A stretch of DNA of 64,000 bases from Gordonia sp. KTR9 (lineage in GTDB: Bacteria > Actinomycetota > Actinomycetes > Mycobacteriales > Mycobacteriaceae), in NCBI RefSeq assembly GCF_000143885.2, contig NC_018581.1:4960001-5024000 (forward strand). The letters are read 5' to 3'. Below are positions 1-8,031 of the stretch, in pieces. Position 1 is the first letter of the stretch; every line of letters begins with the position of its first letter. Position numbers and translations under genes: made by a program. The notes below the pieces were generated by a model, which was not told the DNA's origin, made no database searches, and saw only the letters and a list, made by a program, of their open reading frames with translations.

Positions 1-83
1 TCGGCTCCGGCAGCCACCGCATGCTTGGGCGCCCCGAAATCATCGCCACCGTCGTCTCGAGCGGCCACATCAGTCGTCGTCAT
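1..83 (-). CDS. N-terminal fragment of an unidentified protein, cut by the window edge
   Basis: An ATG on the reverse strand at 81-83 opens a reading frame that stays open to the left edge (27 complete codons, beginning MTTTDVAARDD). A purine-rich GAGG lies about seven bases upstream, a usable ribosome-binding site. The visible N-terminus is Asp/Gly/Ala-rich and carries no domain, so I cannot name it. It would be transcribed in the same direction as the phytase-like gene to its right. Confidence 0.35.
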   Translation of the reverse strand, partial: MTTTDVAARDDGGDDFGAPKHAVAAGA

Positions 84-166
84 GCCCTCAACCGTGCCAA
101 ATCCTGCGCCGGTTGGCCATCAGGTATCACCCTGACCCCACCCTGACAGGGGTGACGTTCGGCACT

Positions 167-1183
167 CTACTTCGGGATCTGGACCTCGAACGAGTGCAAC
201 CGGTTGGGCGATCCGACGTTGTCGGAGACCACGAGGAGGGTGCGCGTGCGGGTCTTGGCGAACGGGTTGTCCGGGTGCCAGTTACCCCAGGCGAGACCCG
301 ACATGTTGCCGGTGAGCAGGTGCGGCGTCGCGGTGGTGGAGAAGATCCGCCGCTTGGTCATCGCCTTCTCGCGTCCGCTCAGCTTCTTCTTGTTCGTCAC
401 CGACGTGGCACCGCGGGTGGTCGTCCAGAAGATGTTCGCGAGCCGGCCCGGTCCACGCTCGAGGACCAAGAAGTCGGTCGAGTTGACGGCGAGTACGTCG
501 GCGGCCACCTTGTTCGCGTCGGTGCGGTAGACGAACTCGCGATTGCTCTTGCCGAAGGTCAGCAGGCGGGCCGAACGCGCGGCGTCCTGCCGGAGTCCAC
601 CGGCCGTCAGAACGCTGACCTGACCCTGCGGTCCGACCGCCGCACCCGTGAGTCCGCGCTGGCCCGCCAGACCCGACTTCGGTGACGGCCGCCACGCCGA
701 GGGGATCGGCAGGTCGCGGATGACCTGTCCGATGGGCCCGATCTGACGGACGAACTGGTTGTTGCCACCGCTGACGACGGTGTAACCGCCCGCGGACCGG
801 CGGATGCCCTCGAACTGCGCCTGGCCGGGCAGCAACGGGAGGAACCACGGACCGAGGACCGTGCCGCCCCCGTTGATCCGCGGCTGCCCGGCGAATGCCG
901 CGGTCACCGAGGTGTATCCGATCGACGCGGTGAAGAAGCGTGCCGGCAGCACGTCTTCGGCGATCAGCACATAGGTGCCGTTACCGGTCCGGTCGATTCC
1001 GGAGATCCGGTTGACCGTGGGGAGCCCGTCCCCGATCGTCGTCGAATCGGTGAAGAACGCCGACACGCCCGCCCCGGAAGGCGGTGTCGCGGAGGCCGGT
1101 TGACCTGCGATCGGAGAGGCCAGACCGAGTACGCAGGCACCGACGATCGAGGCGCCCCACACACGTAGTTTCATGAGGGGCAC
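167..1183 (-). CDS. Secreted phytase/esterase-like beta-propeller protein
   Basis: 338 residues. The N-terminus has a basic start, a hydrophobic stretch to about residue 27 and an Ala-x-Ala-type cleavage region near residues 30-33, so export by Sec is likely. The mature part opens with an 'SGIDRTGNGTYVLIAED' segment and contains repeated Gly/Asp blade-like strands, typical of the 'esterase-like activity of phytase' family. The substrate cannot be told from sequence. Start: GTG at 1183 has GAGG four bases upstream; ATG at 1174 is the alternative. It lies alone, downstream of pckG on the same strand. Confidence 0.7.
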   Translation of the reverse strand: MPLMKLRVWGASIVGACVLGLASPIAGQPASATPPSGAGVSAFFTDSTTIGDGLPTVNRISGIDRTGNGTYVLIAEDVLPARFFTASIGYTSVTAAFAGQPRINGGGTVLGPWFLPLLPGQAQFEGIRRSAGGYTVVSGGNNQFVRQIGPIGQVIRDLPIPSAWRPSPKSGLAGQRGLTGAAVGPQGQVSVLTAGGLRQDAARSARLLTFGKSNREFVYRTDANKVAADVLAVNSTDFLVLERGPGRLANIFWTTTRGATSVTNKKKLSGREKAMTKRRIFSTTATPHLLTGNMSGLAWGNWHPDNPFAKTRTRTLLVVSDNVGSPNRLHSFEVQIPK

Positions 1184-1248
1184 GATACCTCAACCGTCAC
1201 TTCTGACCCATCCGTACATTCAGCCCCGAACCCCGCAGCACGCCCGCG

Positions 1249-3075
1249 TCAGGCCAGGCGCTGCTTCAGACCGTCCAGCTCGTCACGCAGCGAACTCGGC
1301 AGCTTCTCGCCCACGAAGTCGAAGAGCTCCTCGATCGACGGGATCTCCTCGCGCCATTCCTCGGGCTTGAAGGCAAGCGCCTCCGCGACGTCCTCGGCGG
1401 GTACGTCGAGGCCGCTGACGTCGATCGACTCCGGCTTGGCGACGATGCCGATGGGCGTCTCGATACCCTCGGCCTCACCCTCGATGCGCTCGATGATCCA
1501 CTTCAGCACGCGGCTGTTCTCGCCGAATCCCGGCCACAGGAAGCGCTTGTCGTCGCCACGACGGAACCAGTTGACGTAGAAGACCTTCGGCAGCTTCGAC
1601 TCGTCGGCGTTCTTGCCGATGTTCACCCAGTGCTGCAGGTAGTCACCGACGTGGTAGCCCATGAACGGCAGCATCGCCATCGGGTCGCGACGCACGGTGC
1701 CGACCTTGCCCTCGGCGGCGGCCGTCTGCTCGGAGCCGACGGTGGCGCCCATGAAGACACCGGTCTGCCAGTCGCGGGCCTCGGTCACCAGCGGAACCGT
1801 GGTCTTGCGACGGCCACCGAAGAGGATCGCCGAGATCGGCACGCCCTGCGGATCATCCCACTCGTCGGCCAGCGACGGGCACTGCGAGATGGGGGTGCAG
1901 TAGCGCGAATTCGGATGTGCGGCCTTGTGATCGGACTCCGGAGTCCAGTCGTTGCCGAGCCAGTCGGTGAGGTGCGCGGGCGCCGGGCCGTCGATGTCCT
2001 CCCACCAGATGTCGCCGTCATCGGTGCGAGCGACGTTGGTGTAGAGGGTGTTTCCGGCCTCGATGGTCTTCATCGCGTTCGGATTCGAGTCGTAGCTGGT
2101 GCCGGGGGCGACACCGAAGAAACCGAACTCCGGGTTGATCGCGTAGAGACGACCGTCCGCGCCGAAACGCATCCAGGCGATGTCGTCGCCCACGGTCTCG
2201 GCCTTCCACCCGGGGATGGTCGGCTGGAGCATCGCGAGATTGGTCTTGCCGCAGGCACTCGGGAAGGCCGCGGCGATGTAGTAGACCTTGTTCGCCGGGC
2301 TGGTCAGTTTCAGGATCAGCATGTGCTCGGCCATCCAGCCCTCGTCACGGGCGATGACCGAGGCGATGCGCAGGGCGTAGCACTTCTTGCCGAGCAGGGC
2401 GTTGCCGCCGTAACCCGAGCCGAACGACCAGATCTCGCGGGTCTCCGGGAAGTGGGTGATGTACTTCTCGGTGTTGCACGGCCACGGCACGTCGGCCTGG
2501 CCGGGCTCGAGTGGCGCGCCGACGGAGTGCAGCGCCTTCACGAAGAAGCCGTCCTCGCCCAGGATCTCCAGGACGCGGGGGCCGACGCGGGTCATGATCT
2601 TCATGGACAGCACGACGTACTCGGAGTCGGTCAGCTCGACACCGAGCTTGGGATCGTCGGAGTCCAGGGGGCCCATGCAGAACGGGATGACGAACATGGT
2701 GCGACCGCGCATGCTGCCGCGGTAGAGCTCGGTCATCGTCGAACGCATCTCGGCGGGGTCGACCCAGTTGTTGGTCGGGCCGGCGTCGTCCTCGGACTCC
2801 GAGCAGATGTAGGTCCGCGACTCCACGCGTGCGACGTCGGCCGGATCGGAGTTCGCCAGGAAGGAGTTCGGCTTCTTCTCCTCGTTCAGCTTGACCAAGG
2901 TGCCGGCCTTCACGAGGTCGGCGGTGAGGCGCGCCCACTCCTCGTCGCTGCCGTCCGACCACACCACCCGGTCGGGTTGGGTCAGCTCGGCGACCTCGGC
3001 CACCCAGGCCAGCAGTCCCGCGTGCTTTGTCGGAGCGCTGCTCGGGTCCAATCCGGGAATGGTGGCTGCGGTCAT
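1249..3075 (-). CDS. pckG: Phosphoenolpyruvate carboxykinase (GTP)
   Basis: 608 residues, the usual length for GTP-dependent PEPCK. The enzyme interconverts oxaloacetate + GTP with PEP + GDP + CO2 in the cytosol (gluconeogenesis and anaplerosis). The family P-loop [11 protein letters not shown], with its reactive Cys, sits near residues 270-280, followed by the metal/GTP-binding stretch [10 protein letters not shown] and the FGVAPGTS segment. I start at ATG 3075 because AGGAGG lies eight to nine bases upstream; a longer frame exists upstream but lacks a site. It corresponds to Rv0211 at one end of the conserved mmpL3-pckA block. In this window it may feed on oxaloacetate from the pyruvate carboxylase at 16.5 kb. 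Confidence 0.96.
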   Translation of the reverse strand: MTAATIPGLDPSSAPTKHAGLLAWVAEVAELTQPDRVVWSDGSDEEWARLTADLVKAGTLVKLNEEKKPNSFLANSDPADVARVESRTYICSESEDDAGPTNNWVDPAEMRSTMTELYRGSMRGRTMFVIPFCMGPLDSDDPKLGVELTDSEYVVLSMKIMTRVGPRVLEILGEDGFFVKALHSVGAPLEPGQADVPWPCNTEKYITHFPETREIWSFGSGYGGNALLGKKCYALRIASVIARDEGWMAEHMLILKLTSPANKVYYIAAAFPSACGKTNLAMLQPTIPGWKAETVGDDIAWMRFGADGRLYAINPEFGFFGVAPGTSYDSNPNAMKTIEAGNTLYTNVARTDDGDIWWEDIDGPAPAHLTDWLGNDWTPESDHKAAHPNSRYCTPISQCPSLADEWDDPQGVPISAILFGGRRKTTVPLVTEARDWQTGVFMGATVGSEQTAAAEGKVGTVRRDPMAMLPFMGYHVGDYLQHWVNIGKNADESKLPKVFYVNWFRRGDDKRFLWPGFGENSRVLKWIIERIEGEAEGIETPIGIVAKPESIDVSGLDVPAEDVAEALAFKPEEWREEIPSIEELFDFVGEKLPSSLRDELDGLKQRLA

Positions 3076-3289
3076 CGTTGGGGCCTCCTCCGAGGTGGTG
3101 GCCGTTTGGAATGGCCACCTGTCAGGTCGTCTCGTCGTCCAGGATACGTACACCGAACGGGCGCTAGGTCACGGGGTTCACCAGGTGCGGTCTATCCCAC
3201 ACCCAGCGAACAGATGACCAAAGTCCCTGGTAGTCGCGCGCGGCCTGGTCTCGGCGCGAAGCGTACCGGTTCGGACGTCCGGTCACCTG

Positions 3290-3697
3290 TCAGCCGATGC
3301 GTCCCGAACCGCCGGAGATCCACTCGCCGGTGTCCGGGTCGAGCACCGCCGAACGGAACTCGCCGTCCGCGCCGATCTCGGTGATCTTGTCGACCTGTCC
3401 GTCCCGATCGCTGTCCGTGTACACGGTAAACCCGTCGGGACCGTTCCGGGTGAGGGAGTCGTTGATCCCGTCGTTGTCGGTGTCGACCTCGGCGGGTCCC
3501 AGATCCCAGATCCGGCCGTCCTCGTGCATCCACAGGTGGTCGTCGAGGTCGTCGGACGCCGGCGTCTCGTGCAGCGCGGCCACCGACTCGAACGACCGCG
3601 GGTCGTCGGAGCGTCCCACCTCACCGAACAGCGAGGACTCGTCCGCGCGGTCCGGGTCCGGGGTGTCGTCGGAGAACATCGGGTCCATCGGAATCAC
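3290..3697 (-). CDS. Small acidic Asp-rich protein with calcium-binding-like DxDxDG repeats (DUF6802-like)
   Basis: 135 residues, strongly acidic, no signal peptide or membrane segment. Two motifs, DTDNDGIND and DSDRDGQVD, at about residues 72-80 and 94-102, look like the Asp-rich calcium loops of thrombospondin-type-3 or dockerin repeats. A tryptophan-containing segment and a Gly-rich end follow. From memory this resembles the actinobacterial DUF6802 family; function unknown. The GTG start overlaps the stop of the preceding gene (GTGA), so it is translationally coupled to the Rv0210-like gene. ATG 3688 is an alternative start. Confidence 0.7.
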   Translation of the reverse strand: MIPMDPMFSDDTPDPDRADESSLFGEVGRSDDPRSFESVAALHETPASDDLDDHLWMHEDGRIWDLGPAEVDTDNDGINDSLTRNGPDGFTVYTDSDRDGQVDKITEIGADGEFRSAVLDPDTGEWISGGSGRIG

Positions 3698-5238
3698 TGC
3701 TTCCCGTCGTCGTGGCCGGCGCGGGTGCCCGCGGCCGGTTCGTCATGCCGTCGATCGTCTCGATGCCCGGCGGGGTCGTCGGATTCTCGTCCCGGATCGT
3801 CGCCTCGGCCGGGATGCGCCCACAGCCGTTCCGACCGCGCGGTGAGATCGCGGCGGACGGCCTCGGCCCGCTCGCGCCGGACCCGGGCGTCACGGACATC
3901 GATCCCGCTGCGCACGCGTCGGATCTCCTCGTCGAGCCGCGCGATCTCCGTCGACACCTCCCGGTTGCGGCGTTCGTGAGCGCGGGCGATCTGCCCGGCG
4001 ATCCGGGTCTCGGCAGCCGTGACGCGCAGCGCGAGCTGATGATCGAGTGTGGTCCGCGCCTCGGTGAGCAGCTCGGCCGTACGCGCCGCCCGCTCGGAAC
4101 GATCCACCGCACTCCGCCGGACGCGGATCACCCACGCCGCGACCGCCACGCCCAGGAGCAGGGCGAGCGGCATGCTGATCCACTGGAGCGTCTGGACCGA
4201 GGCCATCGGCGCGACGACCAGCCGTCCGACACCCAGACCGGTCGAGGCGCCGATGACCACGAGCAGCGCGTCTTCGGCGCCCGCGCGCCGCGCCCGGCTG
4301 CTCGGTCGTTCGGTGTGGAGATCCACCGCGGGCCAGGGCTCGTCCGTCGTCGGCTCGGCGTCCAGGCCGACCAGGGCGGTCGCCCGCACGGCGTCGACGC
4401 GCTCGTCGACACGGTGACGAATGCGGTCGGCGAGTTCGGACCACCCGGTCCGGACCCAGGCGCCGTACTCCTTGTCGGCGACCGGGGCACGGTCGGCGGC
4501 GGCCGCCGCCAGATCGCGCACGCCGGCGTGCACTTCCGCCGACGACTGGGACCGGACACGGGACAGCCCGGCGCGGACGGCCGCCAGACGGTCCGTGCGC
4601 CCACGTTCGCGGGTGGCGAGCAGACGGCGGCGAGCGGTCAGGAGCTCATCGGCGTCGGCACGCGCGGACACCTCGTCGTCGGCGCCGGTCCCCGCGGAGG
4701 CGAGTAGATGCTCGACCGCGCCGATGCCCGCCCCCAGGCGGGCGCGCTCGTCGCGGAGTGCAGCCGGCGCGCCGGTCGCCTCGCGAAGCCATTCCGCGAG
4801 GGCCTCGACCCCCGACTCGTCCACGGCACCCCCCAGGGCCGCGACCGCGGACACCCCGAACAGGGGCAGCGACCCGAACGGGTCGAGGGCGGATCGGTGC
4901 GCACGCACGGTCCGCGGCCACTCCCAGAACGCATCGATCTTGGTGCACACGATCGCCACGGTCCCGACCTGCGCGCGCATCTGCTCGACGAGGGCTCGTT
5001 CCTCGTCCCCGACCGACGACGACGGATCCACGACCACGAGCGCCGCAGCAGCCGGTGCTCCGTCTCCCCGGGTGCGGGCGGCGATGTCGAGATCCGGGGC
5101 GAGCGCACGGCAGGCCTCGACCAGGGTGCGTACGCCCACCCCGTCGGTGCCGACGACCAGCACGCCGGTGCCGGTGCCGACGCGATCGGCGGCGAACCCG
5201 GTCAGCTCGCGTGCGTCGTCGAGTGCCGTGTCGGTCAT
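3694..5238 (-). CDS. Membrane-anchored degenerate GTPase-like protein, Rv0210-like
   Basis: 514 residues. The N-terminal G-like domain has VLVVGTDGVGVRTL where a Walker A should be (no Lys) and a recognisable CTKID base-recognition motif near residue 97. A coiled, Arg/Ala-rich middle follows, then two hydrophobic helices around residues 330-380, then a long charged coiled-coil and a disordered Arg/Asp/Gly tail. This is the architecture of small dynamin-like or Era-like membrane GTPases, but nucleotide hydrolysis is doubtful. The start at 5238 overlaps the upstream stop by four bases (ATGA). The position matches Rv0210, conserved between pckA and trmB in mycobacteria. A role in cell-envelope biology is guilt by association only. 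Confidence 0.72.
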   Translation of the reverse strand: MTDTALDDARELTGFAADRVGTGTGVLVVGTDGVGVRTLVEACRALAPDLDIAARTRGDGAPAAAALVVVDPSSSVGDEERALVEQMRAQVGTVAIVCTKIDAFWEWPRTVRAHRSALDPFGSLPLFGVSAVAALGGAVDESGVEALAEWLREATGAPAALRDERARLGAGIGAVEHLLASAGTGADDEVSARADADELLTARRRLLATRERGRTDRLAAVRAGLSRVRSQSSAEVHAGVRDLAAAAADRAPVADKEYGAWVRTGWSELADRIRHRVDERVDAVRATALVGLDAEPTTDEPWPAVDLHTERPSSRARRAGAEDALLVVIGASTGLGVGRLVVAPMASVQTLQWISMPLALLLGVAVAAWVIRVRRSAVDRSERAARTAELLTEARTTLDHQLALRVTAAETRIAGQIARAHERRNREVSTEIARLDEEIRRVRSGIDVRDARVRRERAEAVRRDLTARSERLWAHPGRGDDPGRESDDPAGHRDDRRHDEPAAGTRAGHDDGKQ

Positions 5239-6167
5239 CCGGCAACCCCTGCCCCGGCCAGCAGTCGTTCGGCCCCGGGTCGGTCGAGGCCGGCCGCGGC
5301 CGCTTCCTCCAGCCGGCAGCGCAGCTCGACCTCCCGCCAGTACCGGATGTGGCCGACGCGAGCCCCGAGGGGTCCCGCGAGATCGGGCACCCCGGAGGCG
5401 TCCCGGAGTGCCCTGCTCAGGTCCTGTGCAGTGGCGGCGACGGGTGACCGGGACTCGATGAGGGCGAGCGCGGTGTCGATGCCGTAGGCGTCGATCCGGC
5501 GCAGCAGCCCCTGGCGCAGGAGACGTTCGTCGGAACCCGGGCGTCCGATGAGGAACCGGCCCGCCATGGACGGCATCCCGACACCCGCGGCCGCCATCGT
5601 CGTCAGAGCCGCGAACTCGGCGGCGTCGAGGTCGGCGCACGCCAGCAACTGCGACACCGGATACACCGGTGTGCCCAGACGGGTCGCACACGTCGACGCG
5701 ACCGCGACCGCGGAGTCCCAGTCGCCGTGGGTGTCGGCCTTGCCGAGCACCACGAGGACACGATCGGACGGCAGGGACGCGAGGAGTTCGCGGTCCGCGC
5801 GGCGGAGCAACCCGGCCAGGACGAGGAGCCACAGATCGGCGTCGGCAGCACCCTGCTCGCCCTCGCCGGGTCCGATCACGGTGAGCGACAGACGTTCTCG
5901 GAGAGCGCGGGCCATCGTGTCCCGGCCGGTCCCGGGCCGGCCGACGACCTGGACGTGCAACGGACGGAGAAACCGCCGGCCCGCGGCGGTCAGGACGGGC
6001 ACCAGCGGCGACCCCGGGTCGACGAGATCGGCGAGACGGCCCTGCTCGGCAGCGACCGACAACTCGCTCCCGGCGGGCCCACCGCGCCGGCCGCCGTTCA
6101 CCGGTGCCCCCACCGCAGCCTCCTCGTCATCCGACCCCCCGCGCATCTCGCGACCCGGCCCCGGCAC
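5235..6167 (-). CDS. Degenerate P-loop GTPase-like protein, Rv0209-like
   Basis: 310 residues, soluble. After an acidic, Gly-rich N-terminus, a P-loop-like VGRPGTGRDTM appears near residue 76 with Arg in place of the invariant Lys. 'VLVVLGKADTHGDWD' supplies a TKxD-like base-recognition motif near residue 142. The C-terminal half is helical. It is translationally coupled to the 3694-5238 gene, so the two probably act as a pair; the same pair is Rv0209/Rv0210 in H37Rv. The start is uncertain: GTG 6167, with a run of G upstream, or ATG 6146. It is transcribed divergently from trmB. Confidence 0.68.
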   Translation of the reverse strand: MPGPGREMRGGSDDEEAAVGAPVNGGRRGGPAGSELSVAAEQGRLADLVDPGSPLVPVLTAAGRRFLRPLHVQVVGRPGTGRDTMARALRERLSLTVIGPGEGEQGAADADLWLLVLAGLLRRADRELLASLPSDRVLVVLGKADTHGDWDSAVAVASTCATRLGTPVYPVSQLLACADLDAAEFAALTTMAAAGVGMPSMAGRFLIGRPGSDERLLRQGLLRRIDAYGIDTALALIESRSPVAATAQDLSRALRDASGVPDLAGPLGARVGHIRYWREVELRCRLEEAAAAGLDRPGAERLLAGAGVAG

Positions 6168-6351
6168 GCCGACGACCCCCCGGACATCAGCGCACGTGAA
6201 CCGCGGCAGGGCCGAGACTAATCGGGATCGGCGCGAACGGCGGAGCTACCTCCACATGCCGCCCGGAGGCCGGTTCGGCGCACATCCGGGCCGCCGCGAC
6301 CACCCACGACTGCGGCAGCCGACTCGCCCGCGACTTCGTCGAGACGGCCCG

Positions 6352-7143
6352 ATGCGCAACGATGGACGCGTGAACAACAGCCCCGACAGGTCCCGGTTGT
6401 ACCCCCGCGTGACGAGCTTCCGCTTCCGCCGCGGCACCTTGACGACCGGCCAGCAGCGCAACTGGCAGGCGCTGTGGCCGGTTCTCGGCCGCGACCTCGA
6501 GATCGGCCCGGAGCGGGTGCCCGAGCCGCAACTCGACCTCACCGAGCTGTTCGGGCGCGACGCCCCGAAGGTCCTCGAGATCGGCAGCGGGACCGGCATC
6601 TCGACCGCGGCGATGGCCGAGGCCGAGCCCGACGTCGACGTCGTCGCCGTCGAGGTCTACAAGCCGGGCCTGGCCCAGCTCCTCGGTCTCATCGACCGCA
6701 ACGGGCTCACCAATGTGCGTCTGATCCGCGGCGACGCGGCCATCGTCCTCACCGAGCTCATCCCGTCGTCGAGCCTCACCGGGATCCGACTGTTCTTCCC
6801 CGATCCGTGGCCCAAATCGCGGCACCACAAGCGGCGCTTCGTGCAGACCGGCACACTGGAGCTGATCGCCGACCGTCTGATCCCCGGGGGAGTGCTCCAC
6901 ATCGCGACCGATCACGCGGGGTACGCCGAATGGATCGCGGAGGCGCTCGCCACCCAGGACGCCGATCGCCCGCATGTCGTCCAACTGACCCGCGAGTCGC
7001 CGATCCTGCTGGAACGGCCGACGACGAAGTTCGAGGGACGCGCCGAGCGCGACGGCCGCTACGTCAGCGAGTTCGTCTACACGCGGCCCATCCCGCCGGT
7101 CACCGCGACCGGCGACACCCCGACGGGAGCCCGCCATGACTGA
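6352..7143 (+). CDS. trmB: tRNA (guanine-N7-)-methyltransferase
   Basis: 263 residues. Methylates G46 in the variable loop of tRNA using S-adenosylmethionine. The class I SAM-binding glycine motif VLEIGSGTGISTAAMA is at about residue 75, and the TrmB hallmark FFPDPWPKSRHHKRRF at about residue 155 contains the catalytic Asp. The C-terminal TKFEGRAERDG segment is also diagnostic. I chose ATG 6352; GTG 6370 is equally possible, and the longer open frame to the left is the shadow of the reverse-strand gene. It overlaps the next gene by eight bases. Ortholog position of Rv0208c. Confidence 0.95.
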   Translation: MRNDGRVNNSPDRSRLYPRVTSFRFRRGTLTTGQQRNWQALWPVLGRDLEIGPERVPEPQLDLTELFGRDAPKVLEIGSGTGISTAAMAEAEPDVDVVAVEVYKPGLAQLLGLIDRNGLTNVRLIRGDAAIVLTELIPSSSLTGIRLFFPDPWPKSRHHKRRFVQTGTLELIADRLIPGGVLHIATDHAGYAEWIAEALATQDADRPHVVQLTRESPILLERPTTKFEGRAERDGRYVSEFVYTRPIPPVTATGDTPTGARHD

Positions 7144-7807
7144 TCACAGCCCCACCGGCTTCGCCGACACCATCGCCGGTCAGACGGGTACGCGCCGCAT
7201 GCTGCTGGTGTGGGACGCACCCAACATGGACATGGGTCTCGGTGCCCTGCTCGGCGGGCGACCGACCGCGGCGCACCGCCCCCGATTCGACGCTCTCGGC
7301 CGCTGGTTGCTGCAGCGGACCGCAGATGTGTCCGCTCTCACCGACGGCGGCGGCGCGGTCGAGCCGGAGGCCACCGTCTTCACCAACATCGCCCCTGGTA
7401 GCGCCGACGTCGTCCGGCCGTGGGTCGACGCCCTACGAAACGTCGGTTTCGCCGTGTTCGCCAAGCCGAAACTGTCCGACGACAGCGACGTCGACTCCGA
7501 CATGCTCGACCACATCGAGCTTCGCAGGCAAACTGTTGGACTAGCGGGCGTGATCGTGGCATCCGCCGACGGCCAGGCTTTCCGCGAACCGCTGCTCGAG
7601 GCGGTCGGGGACGGCGTGCCCGTCACCGTCATCGGATTCCGGGAACACGCCAGCTGGGCACTGAGCACCGAAGAAATCGAGTTCATCGATCTCGAGGACA
7701 TCGCCGGCGTGTTCCGCGAGCCGCTTCCGCGCATCGGGCTGGACTCCCTGCCCGACGAGGGTGCGTGGCTCACGCCCTTCCGTCCGCTCAGCGCATTGCT
7801 ACGCTGA
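7136..7807 (+). CDS. NYN-domain (PIN-like) protein, Rv0207c-like
   Basis: 223 residues, no signal or membrane segment. The acidic motifs of the NYN/PIN-like nuclease fold are visible: WDAPNMDMG at about residues 26-34, DSDVDSDMLDHI at about 119-130 and ASADGQAF near 143. Proteins of this fold cut RNA with a metal-binding Asp cluster; whether this one is active is untested. It starts inside the end of trmB and precedes mmpL3, exactly as Rv0207c does, suggesting a long-kept functional or transcriptional link between tRNA modification and mycolate export genes. Confidence 0.8.
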   Translation: MTDHSPTGFADTIAGQTGTRRMLLVWDAPNMDMGLGALLGGRPTAAHRPRFDALGRWLLQRTADVSALTDGGGAVEPEATVFTNIAPGSADVVRPWVDALRNVGFAVFAKPKLSDDSDVDSDMLDHIELRRQTVGLAGVIVASADGQAFREPLLEAVGDGVPVTVIGFREHASWALSTEEIEFIDLEDIAGVFREPLPRIGLDSLPDEGAWLTPFRPLSALLR

Positions 7808-7929
7808 CCTGCGGCGTCGTGGCCGCCCGGGGGTCGTCGGCCGGTCGTCGGCGACCCGCTGTCGGGCGTCGGCCCAGGTGTGCTCGCGGGTGATCCGAGG
7901 CCGACGCCTCAGGGATCACTCAGGCAACA

Positions 7930-7957
7930 CTGTCAGGATCTTTCGGGAAACTGACAG
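7930..7957 (+). promoter_or_regulatory. Imperfect hairpin in the mmpL3 upstream region
   Basis: CTGTCAG at 7930-7936 pairs with CTGACAG at 7951-7957, and inside them TTTC (7941-7944) pairs with GAAA (7947-7950), leaving a four-base bulge. It lies 75 bases before the mmpL3 start in the 224-base gap after the NYN gene. It could be a weak terminator, an operator or a leader structure; no poly-T run follows, so I favour a regulatory site. Confidence 0.35.
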
Positions 7958-8031
7958 AATCGCCCCCGGCGCTCCGCGAAGGCGGGCGACCGGAGTGCCC
8001 GTCTCGTCGTCGTACACGAAAGGACATCAGC

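Noticed and set aside
1630..3384. 584-codon open frame on the + strand opposite pckG
   Set aside because: Antisense shadow produced by high GC at third codon positions; Arg/Gly/His-rich, no family motif, and pckG is unmistakable.
5548..6351. N-terminal extension of trmB by about 268 codons
   Set aside because: The extension overlaps the divergent Rv0209-like gene and is Arg/Pro/Ser-rich; TrmB proteins begin near 6352.
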